A stretch of 58,091 nucleotides of DNA from an uncultured Brachyspira sp. (lineage in GTDB: Bacteria > Spirochaetota > Brachyspiria > Brachyspirales > Brachyspiraceae): positions 1-58,091 of the forward strand of contig NZ_CALXRM010000013.1 in assembly GCF_944390845.1 (NCBI RefSeq), in the 5' to 3' direction. Every line of letters begins with the position of its first letter. The first letter of the stretch is position 1. This document shows positions 47,543 to 56,405 of this stretch, in pieces. The position numbers were made by a program, and so were the translations under genes. Below the pieces are notes generated by a model that worked only from the letters and a program-made list of their open reading frames with translations, did no database searches and was not told where the DNA came from.

Positions 47543-49378
47543 ATGAAAAACAAATTAAATAGGATTCTATTAATTATAAGTTTTAGTGCAATAATATTAA
47601 CACTATTATTAGCTATATTAGGCTCAGTTAATAGAATAGGTTATCTATCAGAATTCAAATTAAATAAAGATTTATCTAAAAAAAATGCTTATTATTATGA
47701 TTTCAGATTAAAATATTATAGCAAAATATTTAGAAATAGTGATATATATGATGTTGTTTTTAATGTTCCTCAATTTGTTTACGTAGGTAAGAACCTTATA
47801 GAATTCAAAAATATAACATTTGATAAAAAAGGCAGCAGCCCTTTTGGTAATTTTATATCAACAAGAGAACTTCAATATGATGATAAAATACAAGGTATTA
47901 ATTATAAATTAAAATTGAAACCTTATCTAATAATTATAGGATTACTAGCATTTATATATATTTTATTTAACCACAAATTAATTTTTAAAATTTCTAAAGA
48001 TAAAAAAGAATTAATACTTAAAATATCAAAAATATCTTCTATTTCAATTTTAGCTGTATTAGTATTATTATTTATACTTGGAAAGTTAAATCATAAAGCC
48101 AGTTTAGAAGATTTGGAGCTTATTGCTGAAAGTGAAGCTGGATATGTTTATAGGGCAAGAGTAGCAAGTAAAGGCTTATTTTCTGATAATTCTATATACA
48201 AATATAATAATATACTAAAATTTGAAAATAAACCTGATTATATAAAGAATTATGGTTATAATCTCAATTTAAAATTAGGAAATCATAAAAGTAAAAACGG
48301 ATTAATTTATAATAATCCTGATAAAACTATTACGATTTCAAACTATAACAATTATTATAGTATATTAGGATATGATATAGAGCCTTCTGTTGGAGAAAAG
48401 TATGTTTTTACATTAGAAGCTAAAAAAATAGGTGATATATCAGGAAATATAAGATATCAATTGGATGATATAAATCATGATATTGTCGTACCAAATACAG
48501 ATAAAATGACTGATGAATACAAAGAATATATTAGTACTTTAAATATTAAAGATGCTAAAAAATCTGTAAAACCAGTAATGAGAGTTTTTTATCCTTTAGG
48601 AACTATTAATGTAAAATATTTAAATATAAAACAGGTGTCAGATAATTTATATCTTAAATCAGGAAATAGTATAATATTTACTTCTTCTAAAAAAATTGAT
48701 GATACTAATATTATTAAAATTCAATATACACTAAAAATAAAAAATATAATATATATTTATACTTTAATAATTGCAGTATTTTTATACTTTTTATATAATT
48801 TATTATACTTTATTGATCAAATAATAAATTCATTAAAAATATATATTAATTTTATAACAATAAACAAAAAAACTGCCATACCTATATTAATAATATCATC
48901 TGTATTTATAATATCATTACTTTCTTTAACAATTTTAGGCTCAATAAAAAGAACAGGATATTTAAATGAAATAAAATTAATAAAAAACAATACTTATTCA
49001 TTTAGAATAAATTATTATGATAAAGTTTTTAGAAATAGTGATATTTATAATGTATATTTAGATATAGAAAAAACTATTAAAGATAATAATTTCATTAAAC
49101 AAATAAAAATGGAAAAAGATGGAAGTCCTTTTGGTACATTAATAACTACAAAAGCAATAGATACAAATAAGAAAATTGATAACATACAATATACGCTAAA
49201 AATAAAAGATATAATATATTTATACGCATTTATAATATATTTATTTTCTATATTTTTATTTTATGGAATTTCAATTTTAAAAGAAAATAAATTAGTTTTA
49301 ATTTCTGCATCATTATTAATAATTATACAAATATTTATATATTTATCACTTTATAATTATTTTAGGGTAATTTCATAA
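47543..49378 (+). CDS. Repeated-module membrane protein of unknown function
   Basis: The 611-residue protein is built from a repeated module. The N-terminal copy has a membrane helix, then GSVNRIGYL, IFRNSDIYDV, SPFGNFISTREL and INYKLKLKPYLIII with a second helix. The C-terminal copy has GSIKRTGYL, VFRNSDIYNV, SPFGTLITTKAI and IQYTLKIKDIIYLYAFII. A partial third copy in the middle (IIKIQYTLKIKNIIYIYTLII) follows a ~200-residue soluble stretch. I do not recognise a family. It starts divergently from MBOAT copy 2 and shares the region with the pentanucleotide tract. AAGGAC precedes the ATG. Confidence 0.7.
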   Translation: MKNKLNRILLIISFSAIILTLLLAILGSVNRIGYLSEFKLNKDLSKKNAYYYDFRLKYYSKIFRNSDIYDVVFNVPQFVYVGKNLIEFKNITFDKKGSSPFGNFISTRELQYDDKIQGINYKLKLKPYLIIIGLLAFIYILFNHKLIFKISKDKKELILKISKISSISILAVLVLLFILGKLNHKASLEDLELIAESEAGYVYRARVASKGLFSDNSIYKYNNILKFENKPDYIKNYGYNLNLKLGNHKSKNGLIYNNPDKTITISNYNNYYSILGYDIEPSVGEKYVFTLEAKKIGDISGNIRYQLDDINHDIVVPNTDKMTDEYKEYISTLNIKDAKKSVKPVMRVFYPLGTINVKYLNIKQVSDNLYLKSGNSIIFTSSKKIDDTNIIKIQYTLKIKNIIYIYTLIIAVFLYFLYNLLYFIDQIINSLKIYINFITINKKTAIPILIISSVFIISLLSLTILGSIKRTGYLNEIKLIKNNTYSFRINYYDKVFRNSDIYNVYLDIEKTIKDNNFIKQIKMEKDGSPFGTLITTKAIDTNKKIDNIQYTLKIKDIIYLYAFIIYLFSIFLFYGISILKENKLVLISASLLIIIQIFIYLSLYNYFRVIS

Positions 49379-49387
49379 AATATTAGG

Positions 49388-49468
49388 TATAAAATACTTG
49401 ATAAAAAAATAATAATATTATATCATTTTTTCAACTTGGGGAGCTTGAAAAGGCTGAGAGGAAATTTA
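49388..49468 (+). repeat. 81-bp direct repeat, copy 2, at the intact TPP riboswitch
   Basis: This is identical to 44182-44262 and offset by 5206 bases. Here it supplies the promoter (TTGATA 49398-49403, 17 bases, TATCAT 49421-49426) and the 5' half of a complete riboswitch. Confidence 0.9.
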
Positions 49469-49533
49469 TATAATTTTTCATTATTAAATTTCGACCCTTA
49501 TAACCTGTTTGGGTAATGCCAGCGTAGGGAATT
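49433..49533 (+). promoter_or_regulatory. TPP riboswitch
   Basis: The aptamer shows the THI-box elements in order: CTTGGGGAGC, GGCTGAGAGG, GACCCTTATAACCTG, and TTGGGTAATGCCAGCGTAGGGA. GCTGAGA and GGGTAATGCCAGCG are the pyrimidine- and pyrophosphate-sensing segments known from the family. It should repress the downstream transporter lipoprotein when thiamine pyrophosphate is plentiful. Confidence 0.95.
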
Positions 49534-49568
49534 ATCTCTTTTATTTTTTATTAGATTTTCTTAATATT

Positions 49569-49666
49569 AATAAAATGAGACCTTTTCTAAAGTTGGTCTT
49601 GTTTTATTAAATTATCTTATCTAAAGTAAATAAACAAGACTTAAATACAATTCAATAAAACAAGAC
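49569..49666 (+). promoter_or_regulatory. Expression platform of the TPP riboswitch
   Basis: Two competing structures are visible. AATAAAATGAGACC (49569-49582) can pair with GGTCTTGTTTTATT (49595-49608). The latter can instead pair perfectly over 13 bases with AATAAAACAAGAC (49654-49666), and more weakly with AAACAAGAC at 49632-49640. Neither stem is followed by a good U run; a weak GGCG/CGCT stem followed by TTTT lies at 49671-49694. The switching mechanism is therefore inferred only. Confidence 0.6.
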
Positions 49667-49719
49667 AAACGGCGTTATAAAAATCTCGCTTTTATATTTA
49701 ATAATTTAAGGAGCTTTTT

Positions 49720-51327
49720 ATGACTTCAAAACTAAAATTTATTATTCTATTATTTTTGTTTATATTAGGTATATCTTGTAAAAAACAAATCAAAAATATC
49801 AAAGATGAAATCACTGTGAATTTAGGATATGAACTTAATACTATAGACCCAGCTTTAAATGATGAAACTTATGGATTTATTTATATCAATCATGCTTTTG
49901 AAGGACTTCTTGATAAAGATATAAACGGAAACATTGTAGGAGGTGTTGCCGACAAATGGGAAATAAGCGATGACAGCCTTACATATACATTTCATTTAAG
50001 AGATAACGCCAAATGGAGCGATGGAAAAAAAGTTACAGCAGATGATTTTGTCTATTCTTATAGAAGAGCAGTTGATCCAAAAACAGCTTCACCTATAAGT
50101 TATTTGATGGAATATATAAAAAATGCAAAAGATATAGTAAGAGGAAAACAGCCAATAGAAAATCTTGGAGTTAAAGCTATAGATGAAAATACTCTTACAA
50201 TAGAACTTGAAGCACCTACCCTATACTTTACTGATATACTAGCTTCCGGAGGAGTTTATATGCCGGTAAGAAAAGATATAATAGAAAAATACGGAGATGA
50301 TTGGACTTGGAAGCCTGAAACTTATATAGGAAACGGTGCATACAAAATGATAGAAAGAAAGCCCGATGAATTATTATCTTTTGAAATAAATACTAATTAT
50401 TGGAATTATACTAATCAAGTAGCTAAAAAAATTAATTTTGTTTTGATAGCTGATGAATATATTTCACTTAATGCCGTAAGAACAGGAGATGTTGATTTTT
50501 CTATAAATGCCCCTCCTATTGGTGAGATAGAAAATTTGATAAAAGATAATTTAATGGCTGTAAGCGATATTATAGGAGTTTACTATTTAGATTTAAATAA
50601 TAAAGATAAAACATTATCAGATAAAAGAGTAAGAAAAGCATTATCTCTTGCAATAGACAGAAATTACATAGTATCAAATATAGGATATGGTAAATTAATA
50701 CCGGCAGAAGCATTTGTTCCTCCTGTAGTAAAAGGACTTGAAAAATCTTTCAGAGAAGAAAGCAGTAATTATATAATAGCAAACAATTATAGTAACAATG
50801 TAGAAGAAGCAAAAAAATTATTGGCTGAAGCAGGATATCCTAATGGCGAAAATTTCCCAATATTAGAAGTAAAAGTTTCATCTGGTTTTTATACTACAGT
50901 ATTAGAAGCAATTCAGCAAATGTGGAAAAATACACTTAATATTGATGTAATGGTTAGAACAGAAGAATCAAAAATTACTTTGCCTTTCAGAGAATCAGGA
51001 AATTATCAAATGGCTAGAACAAGCTGGACTGGTGATTATAATGATCCTCTTACAATGCTTCAAATTATGACTAGCTACAGCGATATAAATTACGGAGGAT
51101 TTTCTAATGCTAGATATGATTCTTTAATAGAGTTTGCTACAACTGCAACAAATGCACAAAAAAGAATGGAGGCTTTGAAAGAAGCTGAATCAATACTTTT
51201 TGATGAAGTTCCTATTATACCATTTATATATAGAACTGATTTCTTGATAGTAAATCCTAAATTAAAAAATTATATTGATGAGCCTTTGGGAAGATACAAA
51301 TTTAATTATGCATACTTAGAAGAATGA
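49720..51327 (+). CDS. OppA-type substrate-binding lipoprotein under a TPP riboswitch
   Basis: The 535-residue protein has a lipoprotein signal (FLFILGISC). It matches SBP_bac_5: LNTIDPALNDETYG, YTFHLRDNAKWSDGKKVTADDFVYSYRRA, RVRKALSLAIDRNYI, and a C-terminal DEVPIIPFIYRTDF. These proteins usually bind peptides, but here expression is tied to thiamine pyrophosphate, so the ligand may be thiamine, a precursor or a thiamine-linked compound. No permease or ATPase gene is adjacent; it could use the orphan OppBCDF at 22-26 kb. AAGGAG precedes the ATG, and the stop directly abuts an inverted-repeat element. Confidence 0.92.
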   Translation: MTSKLKFIILLFLFILGISCKKQIKNIKDEITVNLGYELNTIDPALNDETYGFIYINHAFEGLLDKDINGNIVGGVADKWEISDDSLTYTFHLRDNAKWSDGKKVTADDFVYSYRRAVDPKTASPISYLMEYIKNAKDIVRGKQPIENLGVKAIDENTLTIELEAPTLYFTDILASGGVYMPVRKDIIEKYGDDWTWKPETYIGNGAYKMIERKPDELLSFEINTNYWNYTNQVAKKINFVLIADEYISLNAVRTGDVDFSINAPPIGEIENLIKDNLMAVSDIIGVYYLDLNNKDKTLSDKRVRKALSLAIDRNYIVSNIGYGKLIPAEAFVPPVVKGLEKSFREESSNYIIANNYSNNVEEAKKLLAEAGYPNGENFPILEVKVSSGFYTTVLEAIQQMWKNTLNIDVMVRTEESKITLPFRESGNYQMARTSWTGDYNDPLTMLQIMTSYSDINYGGFSNARYDSLIEFATTATNAQKRMEALKEAESILFDEVPIIPFIYRTDFLIVNPKLKNYIDEPLGRYKFNYAYLEE

Positions 51328-51590
51328 TATATACTGAAAATTTTTAAGTTTGTCATTTTTTTATTCAACTTTTTCCCGCCGCAAAAAGTTGCAAAAAGTG
51401 CAAGGTATAAAATTAGTACTAAATCATACTAAAATTGTTTTACATGTAATATAAACTATTAATTTAAGCTAAAATATAGCCCTTTTGCTTCTTTGGGGCA
51501 CCAAAAGAAGTGGGGTGCGGGGCAAAGCCTTGCAGATATTTAAAATTTAAAAAAATTATTTTTGACAAAATATAATTGTTTAGGTATATT
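51328..51590. repeat. Inverted-repeat element (MITE-like) after the OppA-type gene
   Basis: The left terminus begins immediately after the stop codon (minus-strand ATGACA 51351-51356, 17 bp, TATATA 51328-51333). The right terminus is TTGACA (51562-51567), 17 bp, TATATT (51585-51590) on the plus strand. The interior keeps the TAAAATTAGTACTAAATCAT segment shared with 5082-5464. Confidence 0.85.
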
Positions 51591-51665
51591 ATAAAAATTA
51601 TAAAACAAAAAATAAATAATATAAAATTATTTCATATAAAAAATTCATATTCTTATATCATCAAA

Positions 51666-51706
51666 GTGAATACTTGATAATACCGATATCAAGTATTCAC
51701 TTTTTT
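51666..51706 (+). terminator. Strong intrinsic terminator
   Basis: GTGAATACTTGATA (51666-51679) pairs perfectly over 14 bases with TATCAAGTATTCAC (51687-51700), followed by six T. It lies after the element and would stop transcription from the OppA-type gene and from the element's right-hand promoter. Confidence 0.92.
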
Positions 51707-51710
51707 ATAT

Positions 51711-51737
51711 TGACATTTTTTTAATATATTGTATGCT
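51711..51737 (+). promoter_or_regulatory. Candidate promoter for the iron-sulfur flavoprotein gene
   Basis: TTGACA at 51711-51716 is followed after 15 bases by TATGCT (51732-51737) and slightly further by TATAAT. The spacing is not ideal for either. The ~130-base leader contains a small GGCTGGCAGCC hairpin near 51829-51839 that I cannot assign to a known riboswitch. Confidence 0.4.
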
Positions 51738-51879
51738 ATATAATCTAAAATAAGGTAGGACTTATATATTTTTTAGTATAAGATTTCCGATAAACTTCGA
51801 TAATATCATTTACAAAAAATAAATACGAAGGCTGGCAGCCTGTCCAGTAATTTTTTTATAAAAAGGAGAATCATATTTT

Positions 51880-52830
51880 ATGAAAGTTATGGGTATAGTA
51901 GCTGGCAGACATAATGGAAACAGCGAAATATTAGTAAAACAAGCTTTAACAGCAGTTAAAGATGCAGGAGCAGAGGCAATACTTATTAATCTATTTGATT
52001 ATAATATAAAACCTTGTTCCGGTTGTGAATCTTGTACTATAGCTATGGGAAAAATATTCAAAGAAGGCGGAGAATATAAGGGCTGTATTTACAAAGAAAA
52101 AGATGATATGGACAAAATAGTAAATGTTATGAATGAATGTCATGGAATAATAGTGGGCTGCCCTACTTACGACTTACTTCCTTCATCTTTGTATTTGTCA
52201 TTTGCTCAAAGATTTTTAGCCTATGAATTGTCATTCAGACTTCAAATAGGACAAGTAAAAGAAGATCCTCATACAGTTGCAGGACTTATTGGAGTTGGAG
52301 GATCAAAACATGATTGGCAGACAATGAGTTTAGAAGGTTTAGCTGCTACAATGTTTACTCAATCTATGACTGTTGTAGATATGTATTTAGCTGAAAGTGT
52401 GGGAAGACCTGGCAATGTTTTGCTTCATAAAGATTATTTAGACAGAGCATATCAAATGGGTAAAAATATTATTGAAGCAATAAATACACCAGTTGAAGAA
52501 AGAAAATGGCTCGGAGATCCTAATTTAGGTTTATGTCCTAGATGTCATTCTTCACTAATATATCCAGGCGAAGAACATTGGGACGGAGTAAAATTTAATT
52601 TTGAATGTGCAGTTTGCGGTGCAGGCGGTGATTTGGTAAAAGGTGAAGATGGAAAATATAAATTCGTACTTGCAGAAAACGGACTTATAAGAGACAGAAA
52701 TATTAATGAAGCCAGAGCAGTACATTTACAAGAAATAATTCATACAAGAGATAATTTCATGTCAAGAAAACATGAAATAGAAGATGAATATAAAAAATTT
52801 AGAGAGATGAAATTCGAAACTATAAAATAG
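51880..52830 (+). CDS. Iron-sulfur flavoprotein (NADPH-dependent FMN reductase fold) with zinc ribbon
   Basis: The 316-residue protein begins with a flavodoxin-like FMN_red domain (MGIVAGRHNGNSE). It includes the compact cysteine motif PCSGCESC plus a later GC, typical of [4Fe-4S] iron-sulfur flavoproteins of anaerobes, and GCPTYDLLPSSLY for flavin contact. A C-terminal zinc-ribbon-like unit (LCPRCHSSL ... CAVCGA) is an addition to the usual core. A redox role in anaerobic or oxidative-stress metabolism is likely. AAGGAG precedes the ATG. It is convergent with the hydrogenase operon. Confidence 0.85.
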   Translation: MKVMGIVAGRHNGNSEILVKQALTAVKDAGAEAILINLFDYNIKPCSGCESCTIAMGKIFKEGGEYKGCIYKEKDDMDKIVNVMNECHGIIVGCPTYDLLPSSLYLSFAQRFLAYELSFRLQIGQVKEDPHTVAGLIGVGGSKHDWQTMSLEGLAATMFTQSMTVVDMYLAESVGRPGNVLLHKDYLDRAYQMGKNIIEAINTPVEERKWLGDPNLGLCPRCHSSLIYPGEEHWDGVKFNFECAVCGAGGDLVKGEDGKYKFVLAENGLIRDRNINEARAVHLQEIIHTRDNFMSRKHEIEDEYKKFREMKFETIK

Positions 52831-52861
52831 CCGTTAATAAAACTTTTTATAAATAAAAAAC

Positions 52862-52904
52862 AGCACTATGATAATGTATTTCTATTATCATAGTGCTTTT
52901 TTAT
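52862..52904. terminator. Bidirectional terminator between flavoprotein gene and hydrogenase operon
   Basis: AGCACTATGATAA (52862-52874) pairs with TTATCATAGTGCT (52885-52897), with A and T runs on both sides. It serves the two convergent units. Confidence 0.9.
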
Positions 52905-52925
52905 AACTTATATTAGGTTTACAAA

Positions 52926-54674
52926 TTATTTTGTATATTTATCATTAGCCTCATAATTAGTATGTAAGAAGTGATGAGATCTTTCACCAAGAGGTTTTCC
53001 TAAAAACTCATCATAAAGTTTTTTCACATTTTCATTTTCATGAGAGCATCTATGTTTTGTAACTTTTTTATCCTCATCATATAAGCCTTTAGCTCTTTCT
53101 GTTCTAACTTCATTAGTAGGACCATAAGGCTGACCGCCGCCGCCAACACAACCGCCAGGACAAGCCATAACTTCTACAAAATGATAAGGAGGATTTTCAC
53201 CTTTTTCTTTAGCAGCCCTAATTTCCTGCATTACAGGATCAACATTATGAAGTCCATTAACAACAGCTATTTTTACTTCTTTATCCAATACTTTCACAGT
53301 AGCTCTTTTTACTCCTTCCAAGCCTCTAACTTCTTCAAAATCAACATTTTCAAGATTAGTTCCGGCTATAATATTGTAAGCAGTTCTTAAAGCAGCTTCC
53401 ATAACTCCGCCGGTAGCACCGAATATAGTGCCAGCTCCAGTATATTCTCCTAATATGCTGTCAGCTTCTTCGGGTTCTATTCCTGCCAAATCTATACCAT
53501 AGTGTTTAATCATTCTTGCAAACTCTCTAGTAGTAAGAACAACATCAACATCTTTATATCCGCTTGAATACATAGATTCATTTTTTCTAATCTCATTCTT
53601 TTTAGCAGTACAAGGCATAATGGATACATTGAATATGCTGAAAGGATCCACATGAGCTTTATCTGAATAATATGTTTTAGTCATAGGCGCCAACATCATA
53701 TGAGGTGATTTAGCTGTTGAAATATTATCAAGTAAATCAGGATAATATTCTTCTGCATATTTTACCCAAGCAGGACAGCAAGATGTAGTCATACAAGCAG
53801 TGCCGTTGCTTTCTGTAAATCTTTTAACAAATTCATTAGCTTCTTCCATAATAGTCAAATCAGCACCGAAATTAGTATCAAATATTGCATTAAATCCAAT
53901 CAAACGCATAGCAGCATAAATTTTTCCTGTAATATTGTCACCTGGCTTTAATCCGAAATATTCGCCTAAAGCAACTCTTACTGCAGGAGCCATTTGAACT
54001 GTAACATAAGTATCAGCATCGTCTATAGCATCTTCAACTTCTTTAGTTTGGTCTTTTTCATATATGGCAGCAACTGGGCAGTGAGCAGCACATTGTCCGC
54101 AGTCTACACAAGGAGAATCTTTTAATGATACTGCACTAGGAGCAAAATAAGTTTCAAATCCTCTATTTACAAATCCTAAAGCATGTACATTTTGCATTTG
54201 CTGACAAACAACAACACATCTTCCGCATTTAATACATTTTTCAGGATTAAGTACTATACTTCCTGCAGATTCATCTCTAGGGTGATTTTGTTTTATATTA
54301 TCATATTTAGAATTTCTAACACCAAAGTCAGCAGCAGCAGTTTGAAGTTCACATTCTCCGTTTCTTATACAGTTCAAACAATCATTAGGATGTGCTGATA
54401 ATACTAATTCCAATACCCCTTTTCTTACTGTATTAATTTCAGCATCATGAGTTATGATATCCATTCCTTCTTCTACAATCATAGAACATGATCTGACATA
54501 TTTATTTCCTTGATTAGCCAATTTTACAACACATATTCCGCATGCAGATGTTGGAGGAATATCAGGGTGATAGCATAATGAAGGAATTTTGATGCCTAAC
54601 TTTTTAGCCGCTTTTAATATAGTAAGACCTTCTTCAACCTCTATTTCTTTTCCGTTAATTTTTATTTTAACCAT
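52926..54674 (-). CDS. hndD: [FeFe] hydrogenase catalytic subunit
   Basis: The 582-residue protein has an N-terminal [2Fe-2S] domain (SLCYHPDIPPTSACGIC), a HxxxCxxCxxxxxC cluster site (HPNDCLNCIRNGEC), two [4Fe-4S] motifs (CIKCGRCVVVC and CVDCGQCAAHC), and the three H-cluster loops: TSCCPAW, MPCTAKKNE and CPGGCVGGGGQP. It makes or oxidises H2. With the flavin subunit upstream it should form an NAD(P)-linked, possibly electron-bifurcating, soluble complex. AAGGAG precedes the ATG. It is last in the hnd-type operon. Confidence 0.96.
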   Translation of the reverse strand: MVKIKINGKEIEVEEGLTILKAAKKLGIKIPSLCYHPDIPPTSACGICVVKLANQGNKYVRSCSMIVEEGMDIITHDAEINTVRKGVLELVLSAHPNDCLNCIRNGECELQTAAADFGVRNSKYDNIKQNHPRDESAGSIVLNPEKCIKCGRCVVVCQQMQNVHALGFVNRGFETYFAPSAVSLKDSPCVDCGQCAAHCPVAAIYEKDQTKEVEDAIDDADTYVTVQMAPAVRVALGEYFGLKPGDNITGKIYAAMRLIGFNAIFDTNFGADLTIMEEANEFVKRFTESNGTACMTTSCCPAWVKYAEEYYPDLLDNISTAKSPHMMLAPMTKTYYSDKAHVDPFSIFNVSIMPCTAKKNEIRKNESMYSSGYKDVDVVLTTREFARMIKHYGIDLAGIEPEEADSILGEYTGAGTIFGATGGVMEAALRTAYNIIAGTNLENVDFEEVRGLEGVKRATVKVLDKEVKIAVVNGLHNVDPVMQEIRAAKEKGENPPYHFVEVMACPGGCVGGGGQPYGPTNEVRTERAKGLYDEDKKVTKHRCSHENENVKKLYDEFLGKPLGERSHHFLHTNYEANDKYTK

Positions 54675-54703
54675 AATTTATACACTCCTTAAATTTACTC
54701 TCA

Positions 54704-56086
54704 TTAATTCTTTTTAGGAACAGGCGGAGTAAATATACCAGCTCTGTATTCTTCTTCAAAATGCTTAAGTGTAGACATTACAGGATTTGCTGCAGTTGAA
54801 CCTAAAGCACATAATGAAGCTTTTTTCATTGTTAAAGCAATATCTTTTAATTTTTGTATATCTTCTTCTTTAGCTCTTTTCTTAGTGAACTTTTCTAATA
54901 TTTTTAACATCTGCATACCGCCGACTCTGCAAGGAACACATTTACCGCAGCTTTCATCAACACAGAAACCAAGATAGAATTTAGCAAAATCAACCATATT
55001 ATTATCTTCATCAATAACTATCATACCGCCGGAACCCATCATAGAACCTAATTTAACTAAATTATCAAAGTCTATATGTGTGCCGAATAATGATTCAGGT
55101 ATTATACCTCCGGAAGGTCCTCCAGTTTGAACACCTTTTACAAATTTATCATTAGGTATACCGCCTCCTATATCGAATACTATCTCTCTTATGGTTGTTC
55201 CCATAGGTACCTCAACAAGTCCTGAAACATTAATATTTCCAGTTAAAGCGAATACCTTAGTACCCTTTGAATTTTCTGTACCAATAGATGCAAACCATTC
55301 AGCACCATTATTGATAATAGCTGTAATATTAGCGAAAGTTTCTACGTTGTTTATAACTGTAGGATGTTCAAATAAACCTTTTATAGCAGGGAAAGGAGGT
55401 CTTGGTCTTGGTGTACCTCTGTTTCCTTCTATAGAAGCTAAAAGTGCAGTTTCTTCACCGCATACAAAAGCACCGGCACCAAGTCTTATATCCAAATCAA
55501 ATGAGAAATCGCTTCCTAATATTTTTTCACCTAATAATCCATATTCATAAGCCTGTTTCAAAGCTATTTTTACTCTTTCAACTGCAAGTCCGTATTCTGC
55601 TCTTATATACAAATAACCTTTGCTTGCTCCTATTGTATAACCTGCAATAGTCATAGCCTCTATTACAGAATGAGGATCTCCTTCAAGTATACTTCTGTCC
55701 ATATAAGCACCAGGATCGCCTTCATCAGCATTGCATACTATATATTTTTGTTCAGATTGTACGTCTTTTGTAAAACTCCATTTTTTCCAAGTAGGGAATC
55801 CTGCTCCTCCGCGTCCTCTAAGTCCTGAAATCTTCATTTCTTTAATAACATCATCTGGAGTCATTTCAAATAATACTTTAGATAAAGCCTTATAACCATC
55901 ATTACCTATATATTCATCAATATTTTCCGGGTCTATCATACCGCAGTTTTTTAATACAATTCTTCTTTGTTTTTGATAAAAATTAATTTCTTTTGAAAAA
56001 TCCCTATGTTCTCTCTGCTCTTTATAAAGTATTCTTAATAACAACTCATCTTTCATAACATGTTTTTCTATTATATCTATACTCAT
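54704..56086 (-). CDS. hndC: Hydrogenase NuoF-like flavin subunit
   Basis: This subunit binds FMN and NAD(P)H: GLRGRGGAGFPTWKKW, CNADEGDPGAYMDR, GAGAFVCGEETALL and the [4Fe-4S] site ESCGKCVPCR. It ends soon after the last cluster (FTPPVPKKN), so the C-terminal double [4Fe-4S] ferredoxin domain of longer HydB proteins is absent. The start is uncertain: the ATG at 56086 has no ribosome-binding site and lies inside the previous gene in another frame. The first residues (SIDIIEKHVMKDELLLRILY) read like the continuation of the preceding thioredoxin-like domain, so hndB and hndC may be one frameshifted gene. Confidence 0.88.
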   Translation of the reverse strand: MSIDIIEKHVMKDELLLRILYKEQREHRDFSKEINFYQKQRRIVLKNCGMIDPENIDEYIGNDGYKALSKVLFEMTPDDVIKEMKISGLRGRGGAGFPTWKKWSFTKDVQSEQKYIVCNADEGDPGAYMDRSILEGDPHSVIEAMTIAGYTIGASKGYLYIRAEYGLAVERVKIALKQAYEYGLLGEKILGSDFSFDLDIRLGAGAFVCGEETALLASIEGNRGTPRPRPPFPAIKGLFEHPTVINNVETFANITAIINNGAEWFASIGTENSKGTKVFALTGNINVSGLVEVPMGTTIREIVFDIGGGIPNDKFVKGVQTGGPSGGIIPESLFGTHIDFDNLVKLGSMMGSGGMIVIDEDNNMVDFAKFYLGFCVDESCGKCVPCRVGGMQMLKILEKFTKKRAKEEDIQKLKDIALTMKKASLCALGSTAANPVMSTLKHFEEEYRAGIFTPPVPKKN

Positions 56087-56393
56087 GTTCAGGCTGAACA
56101 TGAGTATAGAAAACTCTTCCAGGCATAATTTTTACAACTGGACCCTGACTGCAAAAACCAAAACAGCCTGTTTTTACAACAAGTACTTGATCTGAAATAC
56201 CATTTTTCTCAGCATACTCTCTTAAAAGTCTTACTATTTCATCACTTTTATTTGATTCACATGCAGTACCGCCGCATACAAGTATATGATATTTGTATGA
56301 TGAATCTTTATTAATACCTTTTCTTAAACCTATTTCTTTAGCTTTATTAAGCCTATGTTCTTCTAATTTTTGTCTATCCAATTTTTCAACCAT
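56046..56393 (-). CDS. hndB: Hydrogenase thioredoxin-like [2Fe-2S] subunit
   Basis: The 115-residue protein has the thioredoxin-like ferredoxin pattern HILVCGGTACESNKSD ... VVKTGCFGFCSQGPVV, four cysteines for a [2Fe-2S] cluster. It corresponds to HndB of four-gene hydrogenases or to the N-terminal domain of fused HydB. Its last 17 residues (EHEYRYNRKTCYER and neighbours) are not family-like, whereas the +1 frame at 56084 gives SIDIIEKHVM in perfect register. GGAG precedes the ATG. Confidence 0.85.
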   Translation of the reverse strand: MVEKLDRQKLEEHRLNKAKEIGLRKGINKDSSYKYHILVCGGTACESNKSDEIVRLLREYAEKNGISDQVLVVKTGCFGFCSQGPVVKIMPGRVFYTHVQPEHEYRYNRKTCYER

Positions 56394-56405
56394 TTTTTGA
56401 CTCCA

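Noticed and set aside
51829..51860. Possible riboswitch before the iron-sulfur flavoprotein gene
   Set aside because: Only a short GGCTGGCAGCC hairpin is visible and no conserved aptamer core could be matched.
55191..55550. 119-codon plus-strand frame opposite hndC
   Set aside because: It is antisense to well-conserved NuoF motifs and has no start signal; it is a shadow of the real gene.
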